64,000 nucleotides of DNA from Miscanthus floridulus (lineage: Eukaryota; Streptophyta; Magnoliopsida; Poales; Poaceae). The notes beneath the pieces were generated by a model that saw only the letters and a list, made by a program, of their open reading frames with translations, had not been told where the DNA came from and did not search any database. Positions 1 through 10,556 of the stretch are shown here, piece by piece (the first letter of the stretch is position 1; each line of letters opens with the position of its first letter). The stretch lies in the NCBI RefSeq assembly GCF_019320115.1, contig NC_089585.1:143355269-143419268 (forward strand), in the 5' to 3' direction. The position numbers and the translations under genes were made by a program.

Positions 1-2
1 CC

Positions 3-113
3 CTACTTTTCAAACTAGATATCTCGAAGGCCTTCAATAAAGTTTCCTGGGAATACGTTTTGGAGTTGTTGGAACATAGAGGGTTCAGCCCGAGATGGAG
101 AGATTGGTTAGCA
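3..113 (+). mobile_element. LINE (non-LTR retrotransposon) reverse transcriptase fragment
   Basis: The open frame from base 3 reads KLDISKAFNKVSWEYVLELL followed by EHRGF and RWRDWL. This matches the conserved early reverse-transcriptase block of plant L1-type LINEs (K-L-D-[IF]-x-K-A-[FY]-D...W). Beyond about base 113 the frame stops looking like the family, so only a short piece remains and it is cut by the left edge of the window. The family's usual D after KAF is N here. It is a dead remnant. The assignment rests on motif recognition alone. Confidence 0.7.
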
Positions 114-930
114 GCTTTTTCTCCCCTTGCTGGTAATTTGAAAAATCTTCTAACAAACAACAACTTAGAACAAAAATTATACATTTTTCATAGTTTTTAT
201 GTTATTCAATTAGAATTTTCTCTAGAGCAGCCCTTATCCATCCCTCAGTTAAGTTTGTGTTGTTCATCTAATTCGATAGCTGGCACGTGCCATACTCATT
301 GTTTTCTCTTTTTTCTCTTTTTTGAGGGTACGTGGGTTGGGGGGGGATCCCCACTTGATAATATGTTAACTTACTAGCCCCTTGTTAATTATATTACCAC
401 AAACATATATGCTCTACACCATGTACCTATAGAAGTTCACAGATTTGACATGGTTTGAGTCATGTGCTCAATGTGCAGCAAGTGGCATTGCCTGGTGTGT
501 TTTTTTGCGTCCATACTCAGATTTGAATGTAATAGCTAATCCAAGTAATTATATACATAGAGGATCAAGAATGAATCTTCATGTGAAATTGCAGTATCAC
601 TTCATTTGTACATACTCTCTTGCTTCCTGGTATAATCCTGATAGGATTCATGTGAAAAATTAACTTTTGCCTAATTAACTACAGCTCTAAGTAGTGGTAT
701 TGTTCAATTTTGTTGTTGTATAAGTAATTAAGTGTTCAATTCTTTAGTTGTATGATGTAGCCATCTCGAAGTGCAGATGAAAGTTTTCTTTATACCAAAT
801 AAGAGCAACATATTTTTGTAATAAATATTTTTGCATAATGAGAATCACCACTCCATTCTTACACTCACAAGCTGGTTGAGGCAAAGTTGGTACAATGAGT
901 GGCTGCTAATGGTCACTCAAGATCTACTAT
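114..930. other. Intergenic, no gene seen
   Basis: AT-rich DNA without a coherent reading frame. A short poly-G/GGATCC patch lies near 340-350. The stretch may include more decayed LINE sequence downstream of the RT fragment, but nothing specific is recognisable. Confidence 0.5.
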
Positions 931-1125
931 GTAGAGCCTTTTACCTGTGTGCCATCATGAAAGATGCTCCAGGCCTCCAGGCCACTAAATAGTTCAAACG
1001 CACCTATGTGTCATGACACTTTACCTTTTTTTCTCCCAAGCCATTCCACCCGCCTTCTGTTTGATTTCTACCGTTTGCCAACCCTTACATGTGGGCCCAA
1101 CCTACGATGATGTCCAAAATACCCT
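931..1125 (+). repeat. Left terminal inverted repeat of the MULE-like element
   Basis: Matches the reverse complement of 3935-4110. The outermost 130 bp align almost without gaps, and the inner part is more diverged. Confidence 0.75.
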
Positions 1126-1141
1126 TCTTTCATAACTCTGT

Positions 1142-2381
1142 TGCCGGGTTCATAAACCCGGAGTCCCTTGCGGACTGGCTTCCCAACAAAGGCTTGGCTC
1201 AAGCAGATAATGCGCAACTCATGGGCTAGCCCAAGTACCTAACAATAGGCCAGAGGGGCGATCCAATCTCTGACCAAAAGGCCTGGCCGAGGAGGAATGG
1301 CACCGACTTTCGACTCTAGCCCACCTCTCTGACCGGAGCACTCGCTTCGGTCTCCAGCCCACCTCCTAACGGCCTCTCCGACCAAAAGGCCTAGCCAAGC
1401 ACCGCTTCTGACTCTGACTCGTGTCTCCGACCAGGGATGCGCCAAACCCCTGCTCACTACTCTTCTTCGACTGGCGCGATTAGGGTTGACTGGAACCAAC
1501 CGACTAGGGACGCCCGCTCGGAAGGACCAGGAAATAGACAGAGAAAGTAAGGCAGGGCGCACAAGTCAAACCGCAATACCGGGGACCATACCCTGTACAC
1601 TTGTAGAAATAGTACTCTACGACCTCCCTAGCACGATAGAGCCCAAGCAGGGTTGTAGGCGCCAACATTTTCCCCTACAGTATTATGGGCGCCATTAACT
1701 CCCATATGGTAAGGCTCCCCCACATGCCTCTAGGCATCAACAGTATTGTGGGCGTCGGCATTTACCATACCAGACGAACATGATAAAACCCCTTGCATGC
1801 CTCTAGGTATCAACAGTGTGGTAGGCGCCGACATCTGCCATACCCGAAGAAGACAACACAACCTTCCACATGCATCTAACATTCAACAGTATTGTGGGCG
1901 TCTACCATCATCCTATACCCACCGACATGGGCAACAAGGCTTAGTAGCATATGTACTCTCTCTCTCTCTCACTTGTAAGGCCATCTCCTTCATCTATAAA
2001 AGGGGATGCTCTCTCTCCCAATATGTAGATTCATTAGATCGATCAAGTTCACTAGTACACAATAGCAAAACCACCAGGTTCAAACCATGAGCACACGCTT
2101 GAACATTTAGCTCATAGCGGGGCTCCCATCACTCTCGATCCTTCCAACCGGAGTCCGACTGGACCTCTTGTACCCCCATCTTTCTCTTTCCCATTTGTAA
2201 CCCCACTACAAACTTTGAGCACATGAGCTCAGGAATAAAGTCACCGACCGACTCAAACTGGACGTAGGGCACGTTGCCTAAACCAGTATTAACCCTATGT
2301 CATTGAGTGCTAGACCACCTCCGATCACAACATACGGCAAAACTACAAATATTTACGTGTTGGTCACTTTCTACACCGATA
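1142..2381 (+). mobile_element. Solo LTR of a gypsy-like retrotransposon with 5-bp TSD
   Basis: The unit begins TGCCGGGTTCATAAACCCGG and ends ACACCGATA, a likely mutated ...CGACA end. It is flanked on both sides by TCTGT (1137-1141 and 2382-2386), a perfect 5-bp target-site duplication. A TATA box (TATAAAA, 1995-2001) and the GGACGTAGGGCA motif seen near gypsy LTR 3' ends fix the plus orientation. No internal region, PBS or gag/pol follows, so this is the product of LTR-LTR recombination. It lies inside the MULE-like element and is younger than it. The length of 1240 bp suits grass gypsy LTRs. Confidence 0.85.
1650..1930 (+). repeat. Degenerate tandem subrepeats inside the solo LTR
   Basis: The motif CAACAGTATTGTGGGCG and its variants, with a neighbouring CATGCCTCTAGGTATCAACAG block, recurs about four times at 60-80-bp spacing upstream of the TATA box. 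This is a common layout for LTR U3 enhancer-like repeats. Confidence 0.6.
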
Positions 2382-2386
2382 TCTGT

Positions 2387-3934
2387 CCTCTCCCTTCTTT
2401 CTCTCTCTACCTCGTGGGGCCCAACTGTCAGTGACACGGCACCTTCTACCTCCTCAAGAAGAACGCGAGGGGATTGAGGGTGGTCAGGGGAGCTCGCCCA
2501 CATGCCGGTGGTGGCTGGCTGGCCAGAGAGGCGCACGGGGCTAGGGCGTGCGTCGGCGAGCAGGCCGTGCATTAGGGGAACCACACCATGGAACAGGGCC
2601 ACCCGTAGGCATCCCAGAGCCAGGGAGGGCGTCGTCGTAGGGTGAAGGATGGCCGATGGTGGTGGCAGACCTCTAGATCTGGCCAGGGTGGGGCGAAGGA
2701 GGGCCGGTGGCTGCCAGGATAGGGAGCTCGCCCACGCGCCGGTCAGGGGAGCTCACCCACCTGCCTGTGCTCGAGCAGAGCTCTGATAGCCGCACGAGGA
2801 AGACAGTGGCAAGCTACAGCAGAGAGCCGCACGATCCATGACCACCGCCACCTGTGCCCTGTATCCCGTGACAAACCACGCCACGAGCAGCGGCATGGCC
2901 GCCCTGGACACGAACGATAGCGCGGAGGCCGCTGTTGCCTGGCCCAGGCTCGAGTGGAGGCCCGTGGCTGCGGCCTGGTCCGATGGTGCACAGTCGTCTC
3001 CGTCTCCGTCACCCACCACCGACTCCTCGTCCTCCTCCTCAGCCGCGCGCTTGTCGCTGGGGCTGACTTGCACGTGGATCCGACCGCGCCGCTGACTAAG
3101 CCAGCCATGGACGTGGGTCAGGCCAGCGCCACCGCTGGGGGCCGACGCGGATGGGGCCGTGACTATTTTTGCGATGGCAGCGCTACTCGATTCTGCCAGC
3201 GTCGGCGATGGAGATCATCGCGAGCGAGCGTGGCTGCGCTGGCACAGGAGCCAAGAGGCCAACTGTCACTTTTGATGATGGTGTCGCAGGACACAGTGGC
3301 GGCGGTGGCTGCGCGCGGTGGGGTGGCGGGCACCGTGTGCGACGTGTCCCGGCGTAGGGTGACGACGTCAGGGTGTGGAGTCTAGGGAGAGCTGCCTGGT
3401 GTCCTACACAACACCATCATGGGCTTGTCGAGGTCGATGCGGCGGCGCCTCGCGTCCGCGCCAGGGAACACACTCGACTAGCGCCCGCACCACACACCTC
3501 TCGTCGCCGGCGAACTCCACCACGAAGTCCGTGCCCCATCGAGCCAGTTGTCGCCGGCGGTGAGCGCGGACGGTGGTTGGTCGACGGTGGGCGTGGACGG
3601 TGGTGGACTCGTCGAGCCCTTGAAGTAGGCGCCGAGCTCAGCAGCGGAACGCCGAGGGCGGGACGAGCTCGACAGGGGTGCAGGAGACCATGGTTGTGAC
3701 GAGCTTCGCCAGGCACAAGAGACAGCGGTGGCGGTGAGCTCAGCTAGGGCGCATGAGGCGGCAGCCTGGGCGAGCAGGTGTGCTCTGCCGGGGCGCTCGA
3801 TGAGGCAACCGCGGATGCACAGGTCGTGGTCGTGGGCGCGTGCGCTACAGCCCTACGGCCGTGAGCCCGGCCGACCGGCCGCCTCTCAACCTCCGTCGCA
3901 GATGAATGAAGAAGCGCATGGTGAAGAAGCGAGG
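2387..3934. other. GC-rich interior of the MULE-like element, possible captured gene pieces
   Basis: After the solo LTR the sequence turns GC-rich, with long overlapping frames on both strands as expected from base composition. On the minus strand about 3073-2753 reads an acidic stretch (AAEEEDEESVVGDGDGDD) followed by a hydrophobic segment, the most protein-like frame here. I recognise no family, and there is no supported start or splice site. It may be captured host exon sequence or simply GC-rich filler. Confidence 0.35.
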
Positions 3935-4107
3935 TGAGGGTATTTGGGACTTTTTTCGGCGTATATTGACACCGCTAGATGGAAAAGTGGACGGAATGGT
4001 TTGGGAGGCAAAAAAGTAAAGTGTCATGGCGCATAAGTGCGTTTGAACTTTTTAGTGGCATGTAGACCTAGAGCATCTTTTCATAATGGTACACAGATAA
4101 AAGGCTC

Positions 4108-4110
<3 letters not shown>
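3935..4110 (-). repeat. Right terminal inverted repeat of the MULE-like element
   Basis: Reverse-complement partner of 931-1125, ending in GGCTCTAC directly before the TA microsatellite. Confidence 0.75.

Positions 4111-4172
<62 letters not shown>
4111..4172. repeat. (TA)n microsatellite
   Basis: About 31 uninterrupted TA units between the right end of the MULE-like element and the next MITE. Confidence 0.95.
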
Positions 4173-4177
<5 letters not shown>

Positions 4178-4440
4178 CAACTACTCTATAGCTGGCTACA
4201 AAATAACCTATTTTGTAGCCACCTTGAGTTACTATAATTACTATGTTAATTTATGAGATTATAGTAACTCCTTACTAAGTGGTTTACTATAACGTTATGG
4301 TAAATATCCCTATGTGTTATAGTAACCCAACTATAGTAAATATATATTGACATTATCGTAAATTAGTATATAAAATTATGGTAAATGGAGGTGGCTACAG
4401 AATAACTTATTCTGTAGCTGGCTACTGAATAGCCTCTCCC
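4173..4440. mobile_element. MITE with terminal inverted repeats, flanked by TA repeats
   Basis: The left end (CTATAGCTGGCTACAAAATAACCTATTTTGTAGCCACC) is matched in inverse by the right end, which holds GGTGGCTACAGAATAACTTA and TTCTGTAGCTGGCTAC. Each end also forms a small hairpin (GGCTACAAAATA / TATTTTGTAGCC). The interior is AT-rich and noncoding. The TA-rich flanks fit a TA target site of Tc1/mariner type but prevent an exact TSD call. Confidence 0.8.

Positions 4441-4472
<32 letters not shown>
4441..4472. repeat. (TA)n(TG)n microsatellite
   Basis: Alternating TA followed by TG dinucleotides right of the MITE. Confidence 0.9.
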
Positions 4473-5189
4473 GTACGTTGACATTTTGTATGGGGTTTCT
4501 CGGGCCAAAGAGATATAATACTTGTTCCATTCTAAGTGAAAGACCAACAGATGCACACCAATTTTGGATAAACTCTATTTTTTTCTAGTTAAATTCCTGA
4601 ACTTCTAAAAGTTTCTGGCTCCGTTGCTCTTGTCAAATCTCAACCTAAATTTCTTGGTCGTTCATACATTTGGCCCAAGAAGAAGAAATAAAAATAATAA
4701 TAAAAATCCACATGTCGGCGTGGGGAGCAGACGCGATAAGGCGACCAAACGCTGGCCTGGCGACTGGCATTTGTCATTTGCCAAGCAAGTTGCCACGTCC
4801 ATCTGAGCGGATAAACTGAACACCAACGTGATGCACGCGCATCACCCGCCCACCTCTCTTCTCCGCTGGCCTGGCCATGGCAACAATACACTTGCATAGA
4901 CGCATAGTTGCACGCACGCACGCGCGGCCGAAAACGGAGGCCAGACAGCCAGCTTCTTCCACCTGTCGCCAAGTCGGCACTCGCGCCGACGCGTCCAACG
5001 GGCCTCTCCAGCTTCGTCCTCGCGAGAAATAGTAAAAGAAGAAGCCTCGGAAGGAAAAAAAAATGGCCGTCACCTTTGACCACTGACCTGGCCTTAGCCA
5101 GCACAGCACACGACGCGCACATGAAACACCTCCCTTTTCCTCTTCTTCTCCCAGGTCAACCTCCCACCCCACCACCACCACCGCTCACA
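4473..5189. promoter_or_regulatory. Upstream region of the PADRE gene with two W-box-like sites
   Basis: No coding frame is credible here. TTGACC lies at 5076-5081 and its inverse GGTCAA at 5154-5159. Both contain the TTGAC core recognised by WRKY factors and both lie within 120 bp of the TATA box. This fits the pathogen- and stress-inducible behaviour known for PADRE genes, but regulation is inferred. Confidence 0.4.
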
Positions 5190-5196
5190 TATATAG
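5190..5196 (+). promoter_or_regulatory. TATA box of the PADRE gene
   Basis: TATATAG sits 104 bp before the ATG at 5300, in a C-rich context. It predicts transcription start near 5220 and a leader of roughly 80 bases. Confidence 0.6.
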
Positions 5197-5299
5197 CCCC
5201 CCGCCTGCCACAGCTTGCAAGCCCGGTCATCCCGATCGAGCTCACTTCAATTCTTGCACCGTTGCACGTCGATTCCGTTCCGCAGACAGACATTGAGAC

Positions 5300-5998
5300 A
5301 TGGGCAACGGCCTCTCCCTCTCCCCGTCGTGCTTGCACCTGCCAGCGACTCCCACGGCGGTGCGGCTGGTGTACTGGGGCGGTCAGTCGAGGCAGCTGGT
5401 GGTCACGGGCGGCGGCGACAGCGACGCCGTCGTCACGGCCGGGGACGTCGCGGAGGAGCTCCCGGCTCCGGCGGCGGGCCACGCCGTGTGCCCCGCCGAC
5501 GCCTTCTTCGTCGGCCTCCCGATCCCGGCCATGTCCCCGGGCGAGGAGCTCCTGCCGGGCCGCACCTACTTCGTGCTCCCCGCCGCGCGCCTCCCCTGCC
5601 TCAAGGCGCTCACGCCCGCCACGCTCGCCGCACTGTCGTACGGCGACGGCAGCAATAATGGCAACGTCAAGAGGAAGCAGCCCCTCTTTGCGGTCGCGGG
5701 GTGCCCGTTCGAGCACGTCAAGGGCGCCAACGGTGGCGCCCCGCTCATCAGGGTCCTCCCGGAGTTCATCGAGAAGCTCATCACCTGCGACGCCGGTGGC
5801 CGCGGCGCGAACGCGAACGCGAAGGACAAGGCCAAGGACGCGGAGCTGTGCAGCACGCCCGAGCTGAAGCGGCATTACGCGCAGCTCGTCGGGACCGGCA
5901 GGAGCCGCCCGTGGTCGCCCAGGCTGGAGACCATCTCCGAGCGCGATAGGAGCCGGTGGATGAGGTCGGCGGCGAGGACCATGCTGTCCTCGCGGTAG
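5300..5998 (+). CDS. PADRE (DUF4228) domain stress-response protein
   Basis: Intronless 232-residue protein. It starts MGN, with Gly2 set for N-myristoylation as in many family members, so membrane attachment is likely. The N-terminal half carries the PADRE fold (about residues 17-100): VRLVYWGG, then a block ending LLPGRTYFVLP (85-94), the family's most conserved motif. A low-complexity Asn/Ala/Lys linker follows, and a C-terminal motif of the ELKRHY...RPWSPRLETISE type, also typical. Family knowledge: these small plant proteins are induced by fungal attack, cold and other stresses, and the biochemical role is unknown. The ATG at 5300 is the first in frame after the TATA box and gives the myristoylation motif. 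The GC content is high at third positions, as in monocot single-exon genes. It is complete and looks functional. Confidence 0.9.
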   Translation: MGNGLSLSPSCLHLPATPTAVRLVYWGGQSRQLVVTGGGDSDAVVTAGDVAEELPAPAAGHAVCPADAFFVGLPIPAMSPGEELLPGRTYFVLPAARLPCLKALTPATLAALSYGDGSNNGNVKRKQPLFAVAGCPFEHVKGANGGAPLIRVLPEFIEKLITCDAGGRGANANAKDKAKDAELCSTPELKRHYAQLVGTGRSRPWSPRLETISERDRSRWMRSAARTMLSSR

Positions 5999-7035
5999 CC
6001 ATGCCATGCATCCGCGCGCGTAGGTGTTATTAATTACAGTAGCTTGCAGGGATGATTCCCGTTTGGGAAGAACGATGAAGGACGAACAGCAAAATGTACA
6101 GATGATTTTTGGTCACGCATTCTTTGCTTGCAAACCAGAACGAACTTCTTTTCCTCTTTCTCTCGCCATGGTTCATCCTGTCCATCGAACTGACACACTG
6201 GCTGATGACGCCATCCATACAAATGCATAGCAGGCTGCAATGCGCGGCCATTGCCGCCGCCGCGTGCGGGAAGCCTGGAATTGGTCGGACACGCGTGGGA
6301 GGGAGGCGGCGCGTCGAGCTCAGTCTCATCATCTTCTCCGGTTGACCGGGCCGCGTCGCGTCCCGCCGTCTCCTTGGCTAGTGGGGTGGTCGGGGACTCG
6401 GCGTCGGAAGGAAACTGCGCGGAAAGAGAGCATCGTCCAGTTGGGCTGGGCCTCCTTTTGCTGCGGAGTGGTCAGGTCCACGGGCCGTGAATGAACGCTC
6501 GCGCTCGCGCTCGCGCGCGGTTCCGGACATTCTTCGAACGCGGCCGGGCCGAATCTCACCCGGATCCGCGGGCCTTTTAAGGATGCACAAGCAGGCTAGC
6601 CCGCTTGCATCCTTCTTCTCTTCCTGCACAATGTTTCAGTACAAGTAGAGGAGGACCTATAGCGTTTCTCCTCATGACCCAAAAAAAACAAAAAACAAAA
6701 AACAAAGGATCTATGGACTTTGGTTAACAGAAAAGCATATATTATGCATCCATTGGAATTTTACAGTGACTTTCACAGTTACCATATACTATAGTTCTTC
6801 TGTATCAACAGAACACACATGGACACACCGGCAGGGATGCATTCGTGCATTAGTACTGCTACTACATATTTTCCCACGTAAACAGTCCATCATTTACAGA
6901 CTAAACTAGAATCCCTTATTAGCTAGCTGCATGCATGCTTATGGAGTAGCACGCCGTAGGATCCGCAGGAATGCTGAATGCATGCGCCAGCGCTGTGTGT
7001 GTACCGGTGGTGTGGAGGCTAGCTGCTGCAGCTAG
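5999..7035. other. Intergenic between PADRE and bHLH genes
   Basis: The 3' flank of the PADRE gene and, on the minus strand, the 3' flank of the bHLH gene. It includes an alternating CGCTCG/GCGC patch near 6497-6520 and an A-rich CAAAAAAC run near 6669-6705. No further gene was recognised. Confidence 0.5.
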
Positions 7036-10000
7036 CTATACGCCCCCTGCTTTCTTCCTGACGATCTTCTCCAGTTCGTCGCAGAATCCCGGGCACTGCT
7101 CCTTCATCGTTCTTTGACTTCTCTGTCAGTGCAAAAACATTGGTAGGATGGACGCTGAGTCATCTGGGAGTACTGCGTGCTAGCCAGCCCGCCATTATTG
7201 TCAACTTAGCATGAATGCAGTGACGAGTTACGTTGGATTTATTTTATTTAAGATGTTTATTTTCGAAGCGTATGTCATAGTTAATGTAGTACTGTCATTG
7301 TTCTTCAGTACATACAAATATTCAAGAGAATGTAGTACTGGGGTGTCTCATTTGAGGCGTGGGATGTTCATGGTGTTTATTGGTTTCACTCGTGAAATGG
7401 TTGAGACAGTGATAGATCATCTCATTCCTATTTTTCGTTTTTTGTCTGAGAAACATGATAAGTTGATCCATCATCCACCTTTTATTCTCATATCGTAATA
7501 AGCACATGTAGATAGGAGGAATGGATCATCACCACAAAATTCACTGGATGATGACCTCATAATATAATGCATCACTCCCATCAATTGACTCCCGCACTAC
7601 TAAAACTGTATGAACCATTTGTCAGACTTCACGGTTCAATTGCCGTGCCATTTGACTTGAATAGCCTTGTGTAGAGATCGAAGGCAAGACTGATCAATCT
7701 GCTTCAGGACACCAGAAGGTGAGGTAGGATTTATTTATTTATTTATTTTTAAAAAAAGAGGTCTGGGGTGAGATAGGATCCTACTTAGAAACTAAATTCC
7801 CTCCATCCTAAATTATAAGTCATTCCAACTTTTTTGAAGAGTCAAAGCATCTTAGGTTTGAACAAATTTTATTATAATGTTACCAAATAAGTATCATTAG
7901 ATTCTTCATTAGTTATATTTTCATAGTCATAGTATACCTATTTGATGCCATAAATTTTTGTAATTTTCTCTACAATTTTGGTCAAACTTGAGATGATTTA
8001 GCTCTGCAAGAAAATTGAAATGACCTATAATTTAAAATGGAGGGAGCAGCTCCTATCCTTTCAATTGTTTTTCCTTAGTTATACTATGGTCATTTTGTGG
8101 ATAGGATATGAATATAGTACCTTTTCTTACAAATAAAAATCATACGTTGGACAACAAAAAAAATCCATTGTTCCAAGTCGCAAAAGTGTATCCCTATTGA
8201 TGTAAGGTAATGTATATCTTTCAAGCTCACTTAAGATTGCTAGTCCAACATGTGCCATGTATGGGCTAGCAATTCTAAGAAACATAAATATTTCAAGAAG
8301 AATGTAAAGTATTAGAAGTGTCTGGATAAATAATCTAGGGCCCACTCCTAACCAATACCTTTGCTTCCTGTCATTTGTTCATTTTCTTGCACAATACCTA
8401 TTGATGTTTTGTTATCTTTATCAAATTGGGATAGACTTTAGTTATTGATAACACTATATTTTCTTTTCCATCTCCACTCATAGTTTCTACTTTGCATCGC
8501 ATCTTGTTGTAGCCCATCTGTATGACAACATTAGTCCATATTTTGGCTTCCTAATTTGATCCCACTTACTTTAATTTGTAAGGAAAGTTTTTTTCTACAT
8601 GTTAGGCTAAAACCTTAGCACTCGTTTGTGCCTCTTATTACATGCCCTCCTTTTGGATGTCATTAAGATATATGTTTTTGCCTTTTTGGTCTTACACTCC
8701 ATCTTAGGTATAGAAGTGGTATAGACAAGTGTTTGGGCATTCATTGCAGTGACAAGGATATTGAATGTCTCTATAGCAAAACTACAATTGCAGCCATATT
8801 TTCTAAAACACATTGGAGTGTTTACACAAAAATTACAAATTATAATGTGTTATAACCTTTTAACCAAAATTGAAAAAAAATCAGAATTAAAATAGAGTCA
8901 ATTTTTGTATATTAATAATAGGAGTATATAAGCCTATATTTTTACCAAATCTAGAAGTATATGTGTAAAGAGAGGGTACATTGTTTTTTTTCATAATATG
9001 GCAGGTTCAAGGATTACTTGGGTTATTTTAAACAAAGGCATAGGTGCATAATTTACATGTAGATTTAGATGTTACTTGTGTTTATTTTCATAGTGACATA
9101 ATTGGCTCATTTATATGTATGTACTTAGGGGTTATTTTTTTATTTAATTCATAAGAACATAATGGGTACTTTACATGTATATTTAGGGGTTACTTCATGT
9201 TAATATTTTATAATGGCAATGGTTGATAGTTTACATGCAAATTAGATTCAATGGCTATTGTGATTGGGTCTATAAAAGTGATGGCCATTAACATTTATGA
9301 GAATTTATACGATTTCTCTGTTTTTTTTTCTAGCGCATTCCATGAGAACTAGTGGAGCACTGAAAAACTCTCCAATTAATAACAGTAATAAGACATAATA
9401 ACATACAATAATTACATTATGTTGAATATTTATCGAATTAATGAATAATTTCACTCTTTTTGAGATGAGTAAGTCACTCTTAGATTCAGATTATAAGTGT
9501 TTCGTCAAGCCCATCAAATACGACCATTGGGTCCAAATACTATCTCTCACGGTAGGATTATATATCAACTTGTCCAGGAGTCCTAATCAGGTTAGCTTTT
9601 CTATGTGGATTATGAGGTATGGTTTAGGACATCTAAATCTCTAATATAAATTTTATTTGATCCTATTTGAACATTTATGATTATCATATTTATCTCGATG
9701 GTGTGGTGCTTCATTGTGTCCAGCCGACAAATGAGTGGTGTTGAACGTTTTGTGGTGATTGTGTAGCTCGGTGTGTTCCGTTGTTATGCCTGCTTGGCCA
9801 TAGTTTTTAACTGATGTTAGAGTTGTGCCTATTTTTATTTATTTTCCTATGGGAACCTACCCAAAGTTCCAAGGCAATCTGCTTGTGTTTAGCTAGTACC
9901 CATTCGTCGTTCAAAGAAAAATCTAATTGGAGGTGGAGTATTTATGTTTTTTTTGTCAAAATATAAACTATTTTATACCCTATCAACATATTTAAATATA

Positions 10001-10463
10001 AAAAAGTGAATTTTAAGTTTATGTTGGCATCTTTGTGTGTGTACATACATAAATAATAAGGCAACCACATGTTGCAATAACTTTGGTAAGCCAATGCACA
10101 ACAATGGTATTCCTAGACTATAATTTGGTCCAACGCCTAGTAAATATCAAGCTTTTGAACACATCATATAAAAACATTTAAATTAAGGATAAATGATGGT
10201 GTCTAAGATAATAATAGATACACTGACACTTAGTTTATCTGATTACAACTATTTTTTATAAATAGCTCTAACTGAACTCAAATTGCATATGCTAGTCTTT
10301 TTGTGTAGCCGGGAGAAGTAGTTCTTGTTGCAGAATAAATCACTATATATAAAACATCATGTATTTGCACTAGTGTATCAACATGTGATCTTGCATATAG
10401 GCTGGAATCATAGAAGACATAATTTAGAATTTGTGGATGAAATAGAAGCCAAAATAATCCAAA

Positions 10464-10556
<93 letters not shown>

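Larger units (their letters stand above)
931..4110. mobile_element. Mutator-like (MULE-type) DNA element with long terminal inverted repeats, interrupted by a solo LTR
   Basis: The sequence starting GTAGAGCCTTTTACCTGTGT at 931 recurs in reverse complement ending at 4110. The match continues inward for roughly 175-195 bp with scattered substitutions, including the shared blocks GTTCAAACGCAC, ATGACACTTTAC, CCATTCC and AAATACCCT. TIRs this long are typical of MULEs. The right end abuts a TA microsatellite, so the target-site duplication cannot be read. The interior right of the solo LTR (2387-3934) is very GC-rich, as in Pack-MULEs that capture host gene pieces. No transposase is present, so the element is nonautonomous. 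A different long-TIR superfamily cannot be excluded. Confidence 0.7.

Noticed and set aside
2954..3385. 143-residue plus-strand ORF in the MULE-like interior
   Set aside because: Overlaps equally long frames on both strands in GC-rich DNA, has no domain features and no start or splice support.
4037..4237. ORF with a long Tyr-Ile run
   Set aside because: It is translation of the TA microsatellite.
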